NCBI RefSeq assembly: GCF_026745355.1
Contig: NC_079202.1
Location: 61,656,806 to 61,720,805 of the forward strand
Source of the DNA: Beta vulgaris subsp. vulgaris
Taxonomy: Eukaryota; Streptophyta; Magnoliopsida; Caryophyllales; Amaranthaceae
DNA: 64,000 bases
Reading direction: 5' to 3'
The stretch's first letter is position 1. Every line of letters starts with the position of its first letter. The notes beneath the pieces were generated by a model that saw only the letters and a list, made by a program, of their open reading frames with translations, was not told the DNA's origin and made no database searches. Below, piece after piece: positions 59,337 to 64,000 of the stretch. A program made the position numbers and the translations under genes.

Positions 59337-62300
59337 ATGGCGAGAATAGCAAGAAGTCATCAATGGCGGCCTGCTTTATCTGGTTTACACACGCCATTTA
59401 AGTCCTCCTTTCTTGGTACTGGTTGTTGCTTTACTAACTATGTAATCCTCAGTAGAAAGAGTTTCTCTTCTTCACCACTCAAAGTTTCCATGAGTTTGAG
59501 AGCTGGCATTGTTGGTCTCCCTAATGTTGGAAAATCCACACTTTTTAATGCTGTTGTAAGCTCTCCTTCTCCACCCTTTTTCTCTTTTTCTCTCCTATTT
59601 TATCTTCTTTCGTTTTATGCCTGTAAGATGTTTGATGAAATGACAACTTTGCAAATGAGATTAATTATTTTCTCATTGACCCCTTAGGGTTCGTTTGGTT
59701 TGATGGAAAACATTCTCCATGAAAAATGGTTTTCCATGATTAGTATTTTCTAGTGGAAAATGCAAATGTATATTAGTTTTACTTTGTTTAGTTTGATGGA
59801 AAACTATTAAGTTAAAAGAAAGGGAAATTGGAACTGTTGGGAATGAGAGAGTGGTGATAAATGGTTTTCCTTCAAATTTTGGAGGAAAATGTTTACAAAG
59901 TGATGGAAAAGTCTTTCCCACCTTGGTTTGGTTTTCCTTTTTAAATCCCTTGTCAAACCAAACAACGGAAAAATGGGGAAACTCATTTTCCTGAAAAACA
60001 TTTTCCTACAAAACGAGCGGAGCCTGAATGATTGTGAGTTTTGGGTAGCTGTTTGATTGCTGTCATGGCCTTTCTGTAAGTATAATGAGTCTTCAATTCT
60101 TTAGTTTGTTTGATGAATTTTTTTGATTAACAATAAGATCCAATGGTTATGTAGTGTCATAGTGTTGCATTTTAGCTATGACGTTGATGGGGTAGTAAAC
60201 AAACAAAGACAAAGCTTAGTCCCAAAATGACGTTGATGCTGCAGATATTGCAAAATTGAGAACTTCTTTGTTGGTTTTGTCCCCCCCCCCCCCCCATTGG
60301 CCTATCAACTGTCATACTGAGTAAAGTATGACTTTGCAGGTTGAAAACGGGAAAGTGCAAGCTGCTAATTTCCCTTTTTGTACGATTGAGCCAAACGTAG
60401 GAACTGTTGCTGTTCCAGACCCAAGGTTGCAGGTGCTTTCTGATTTAAGCAAATCTCAGAAAATGGTTCCCGCATCTGTAGAATTTGTGGATATTGCTGG
60501 ACTTGTGAAGGGGGCTAGTCAGGGAGAGGTTTGATACTTTGATCATATTATGCTTTTATTTCCTTCTTTTCTATGGTTCCTATAGGCTGCAAGAGTATTA
60601 GTGCACTCATGCACATTCAACTTTTAATCTGTTTCTGATTATGTTCCAACTGCAGGGATTAGGTAATAAGTTCTTATCTCATATTCGTGAAGTCGACTCC
60701 TTACTTCAGGTGCTTATTCTTTATATTACTAGTGTTCAGTTATGACATGACTCGAAATAATTAGCAATCCTTGCATGTAACTTTCCGAAAATTCAAATTT
60801 GCATCATAGTAAGAAATGTGTAGTCATTTTTCCACCTTTTAATGTTCATGTAGGTGCATCTGATTTTTTTTTTTCCTTTTAATTTCTTACGTTCATGATT
60901 CCATCATTGAGATGGATACATACATCTGTAAATGTTTCATAATGCTTAGTGTATAAAGCATCTTGATAGATTACTGTCTAAGGCTGAAGAGTAGCAGCTG
61001 ATTATATTTCATAGTGGATGTGCACTTCACGTAGGAGATTGGGTTTTAGGGTTTAAAAGGGATGATAAAGCCTTCTCTTAGTCTAAGTAGCCTTGGTTGC
61101 AATAGACAGCTTGCCTTTAAATTTGAGAAGAACTGTTATTACTTATAAACATTGTGGAGGAAGAAAAAGGATAGAAATTGTGGGCCACGTAACCAAAGTA
61201 TTTCTCATGTGAACTGGCTGATAAGGTTGTTGGAGTTCTTTGTTGGGATAGTTAAACAGAATGTAAATTATAGGATGATGGATGACTAGGTGACAAAAAA
61301 AGCTGATTTCACGTCACCCTTGCGGCCTTGCCTCCCATTCTTTTGAACAAAAGGCAAATGATAGGTGTCCACGAGTCCACCAAACATGACATAGCCCATC
61401 TACGTTCTATGTAGTCTTTCACCAACACTTTTTTAAAATTCTTGCAGTTTGCTATCTGTATCTATTGTAACTTTTGTAAGTTCTAAGTTGACTACGAATT
61501 AGATTTCCAGTTTACTACCTTCTATCGATTCTGCACTAAGGATATCTGTCTATTTTGGTTCAAAATTAGATCATACAAAGTACTTTTTCTTCGTGGCTGT
61601 GAGGTTTAATTAAATTGTTGTTCACTTTTAAGAAGATATAATATAGCTGTTGTCCAGGACTTCCTATTGACCCAGTTCCACATTGGAAAGGGATGTTATA
61701 AGGTCAAGCTGGGACGTAGTATTGGAGTATAGAAGTCAGAATGTGCAGTAATATATTCTGTGGAGCCATGGAAGTGTTAAGATACTGGACATTTTTGCTT
61801 AATTGTGTTGAAAATTATGAGCTTACACAAAGTAGATATGTTTATCACGAAATCTAGGTTTAATATCTGGAAATGTCTCAAACTTTATTAAAGAATTTTC
61901 CATCCTTTATATTTGTTGATGGGAGTTCCTCAAGTGCATCTAGCATAGCAAGTCAGGAATTGTCTTTGAAAATGATCATTCAGTGTCCAAGCTAGCAAAA
62001 ATATGGCAGCAAGCTAGTTCACAAGATACCTGCTGATTGGATTCAACGATGGCTCATATGTACACAGCTTTATCCCAATTTCTTTGCAGATATATTGTCT
62101 CTGCAACTTAAGCTAATCACTAGTTAGTTACTTACAATGTCCTTGAGGTGTACTACAGAATTGGAGTAACATAGTGTGTCACATCAATGCTCTATTGAAA
62201 GTAATGCTCAAATTAAGTGGACGTAGAAGGAATGGTTCGTCTCATATTCATGCTGTCATCTAAATCTACTGCAACATATTTAAGAGGTAACTCTTTGTAT

Positions 62301-64000
62301 GTATGGATTAAGGAATAGTCTCATGATTGTTAGGATTATCGAAATATATGCTTGAAAAGTCTGTTACTGATATATTTAGCAGATTGAAAATAAGTGTAGC
62401 TACAATGGCATTTTTTTCATAGCATCTCTGTAAGCTTGTCAAATCTGTCACCATATTTTCCCTCTATGTTGTCCAACAAAATGTCTGAATAATACTAGGT
62501 ATATGTTTGTTCAAAAACTCATAATATGGGGTTGGTTGAGTGTATTGGAGGCTTTGGAATTGGGTATCTATGCCCTTTTCCCCTTTTCCAGCTGGAAAAA
62601 TTTACTTCTGTAGTTACAGGCCTTGTAATGTAATACAGAAAATGAAGCATCTGTTTTTGAATGGATAATCCTGCTCATGAAAAGCTTTTTATCCTTGCAA
62701 TTTGTAATCCTTATTAGGTCGACATAAAAAGCTGAACGTGTTTGAAGTTTAAGAACGTATGTTGGATCATAATATAAATTCATTGCAACTCTCTGCCTCT
62801 TTTATATTTGTACCAATTAATCTATTGGTCGCATGGTTGACTATTTCACTCTCTTAATTGTTAAGTCATAGTCATTGCAAAGTTTTATGCTATGATTCTT
62901 CTGAGCTGTAAGTTTGAGATTGTTTTATTCATCTAATCGGCGCCAACCCAAAATTTCCTGGTTTCATAATTACTGACAACAAGGGGGGGGGGGGGTCTTT
63001 ACTCTTTTCTATTATTCATAGTTCTGATTGATTCAGGTTGTACGATGTTTTGATGACAATGATATCATTCATGTAAATGGAAGAGTTGATCCAAAGTCTG
63101 ACATCGATGTCATCAATCTAGAGTTGATCTTCTCAGATCTGGATCAGGTACCTTGTTGATGCTGTTATAATTTGTCTAGATCTTTAAAGCTTATATTAAA
63201 TTTATATCATTACTACTTCTAGGGCTACATAACGTTTTTGTATGTGTGGTATGAGAATTGACAAGGTTTATGAATAACATTTCTTGTTAAGACTTTCTGT
63301 GCAATGGAGTTGTCTTTTTGACCTCATGTTAGTCTTTGGTGCTTTTGTAGTTTTCCTTATATCTTATATTCATAGTAGGGTAATTATTAGTGGAGGTTGA
63401 GTCGAGTTGAGATCACTTAACTCAAGTCATATTTGATTCATGATAAGCTCCAATCGAGTTTAGATTGAGGTGATTTCAAGTAGCTTGAGAGTATATTACC
63501 TTTAATTGGTCTTGTATTTGCGTTTGGATTACAAATTGACAATGATTATTGGAGTCTATGCCAAATAATTAAGTTTTCTTAAATTTTTGAGTGCTTATTT
63601 GTTGATGTTTAGGATAATTCTATTATTCTTCGCTATATTTTACTTAGTTAATTCTTTTCATATGTATTTTTAGTTATACCTACTTTCTAGTGTTAGTAAG
63701 GACTCCGATCAAGCTCGAGCCTTGTTTAGCATGACTGTTGGAGTGTTGGACTAGTTTTGGCTGAGTTCTGTTCCAGAAGTTCATGAATATTTTGTCTTAT
63801 AATAATCCTATTCGGTGTAACTGGCACTCTTTTATGCTGTCATCTTGTCTTGCAAGGATCTTTTGTTCATTGAAAAAAAAGCTTTACTAAGTGATGTTTC
63901 ATATTGGTTGCTTATATGCCAGGTATTGGTAATTATGTTCAATATAGTTGTTTAGTTTTATGACTCTAGTTACTTATTTAGCTGTAATACAGGATAGTGA
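59337..64000 (+). CDS. Organellar YchF/OLA1-type ATPase, first four exons
   Basis: Exons 59337-59555, 60340-60528, 60656-60709 and 63037-63147, all phase 0, give 191 residues; the gene runs past the right end. YchF proteins are TRAFAC-class P-loop NTPases that bind ribosomes and prefer ATP. Residues 1-52 are Ser/Arg-rich without acidic residues, a likely chloroplast or mitochondrial transit peptide. [20 protein letters not shown] follows, with the Walker A/G1 loop at residues 60-67. G2 lies in [10 protein letters not shown] (84-93) and G3 is DIAGLVKGA (124-132); exon 4 gives [20 protein letters not shown]. These match the plant organellar YchF family (Arabidopsis At1g56050 type). The G4 NxxE motif, coiled coil and TGS domain must lie beyond the window. 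Intron 1 holds a probable MITE and a C15 run; intron 3 is 2.3 kb. Confidence 0.9.
59690..60028. mobile_element. Probable MITE in intron 1 of the YchF gene
   Basis: The left end AGGGTTCGTTTGGTTTGATG faces the right end AAAACGAGCGGAGCCT, an imperfect complement. The interior has repeated GGAAAACATTTTCC-type palindromic motifs. Class uncertain (hAT-like by the GTTCGTTTGG start). Confidence 0.45.
60710..63036 (+). other. 2.3-kb intron 3 of the YchF gene
   Basis: No exon-like or gene-like block and no clear transposon ends. It contains a G11-type homopolymer at about 62984-62995 close to the acceptor. Confidence 0.5.

Overview
This 64 kb window is AT-rich plant nuclear DNA. The evidence is GT-AG introns, plant gene families (SAUR, MIR166, TAF5, PAT1, an organellar YchF-type ATPase) and very dense small transposons: Stowaway-type MITEs with CTCCCTCCG ends, nonautonomous Helitrons and tRNA-derived SINEs. 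Dispersed elements rich in TGAACTGAAC and TGATCTGAACTT suggest the Caryophyllales, perhaps an amaranth/spinach/beet relative. That placement is an inference from repeat style, not a proof.

Left part (1-17 kb): the last exons of TAF5 (34-439) are followed 61 bp later by a broken C-terminal piece of dephospho-CoA kinase (501-924). A long repeat field comes next: telomere-like TTTAGGG degenerate repeats, a 694-bp tandem duplication, Helitron and MITE copies, and a 3.53-kb element (7467-10996). The last has Stowaway-like terminal inverted repeats, a gene-like interior with no visible transposase, and a ~61-bp minisatellite array.

Middle (17-43 kb): a MIR166 precursor (17495-17600) sits in what looks like a spliced non-coding transcription unit. 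An intronless SAUR gene (27685-28062) carries a tiny MITE in its leader. A probable 2.9-kb Helitron (33758-36651) holds a decayed Aurora-kinase fragment and a small secreted-peptide-like ORF. Nearly everything else is MITEs, SINEs, Helitrons and featureless AT-rich DNA.

Right part (43-64 kb): a ~325-bp satellite array (43145-46270) and a divergent relative (49250-50160) flank a 3-kb stretch with an unidentified pseudogene, direct repeats and a probable solo LTR. Beyond them is a complete five-exon PAT1 homologue on the minus strand (51036-57398; 784 residues by my splicing). Last come the first four exons of an organellar YchF/OLA1-type ATPase gene (59337 to beyond the right end). PAT1 and YchF are divergently transcribed from the ~1.9-kb interval 57.4-59.3 kb. 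No operon-like organisation exists; the genes are independent nuclear loci among mobile DNA.
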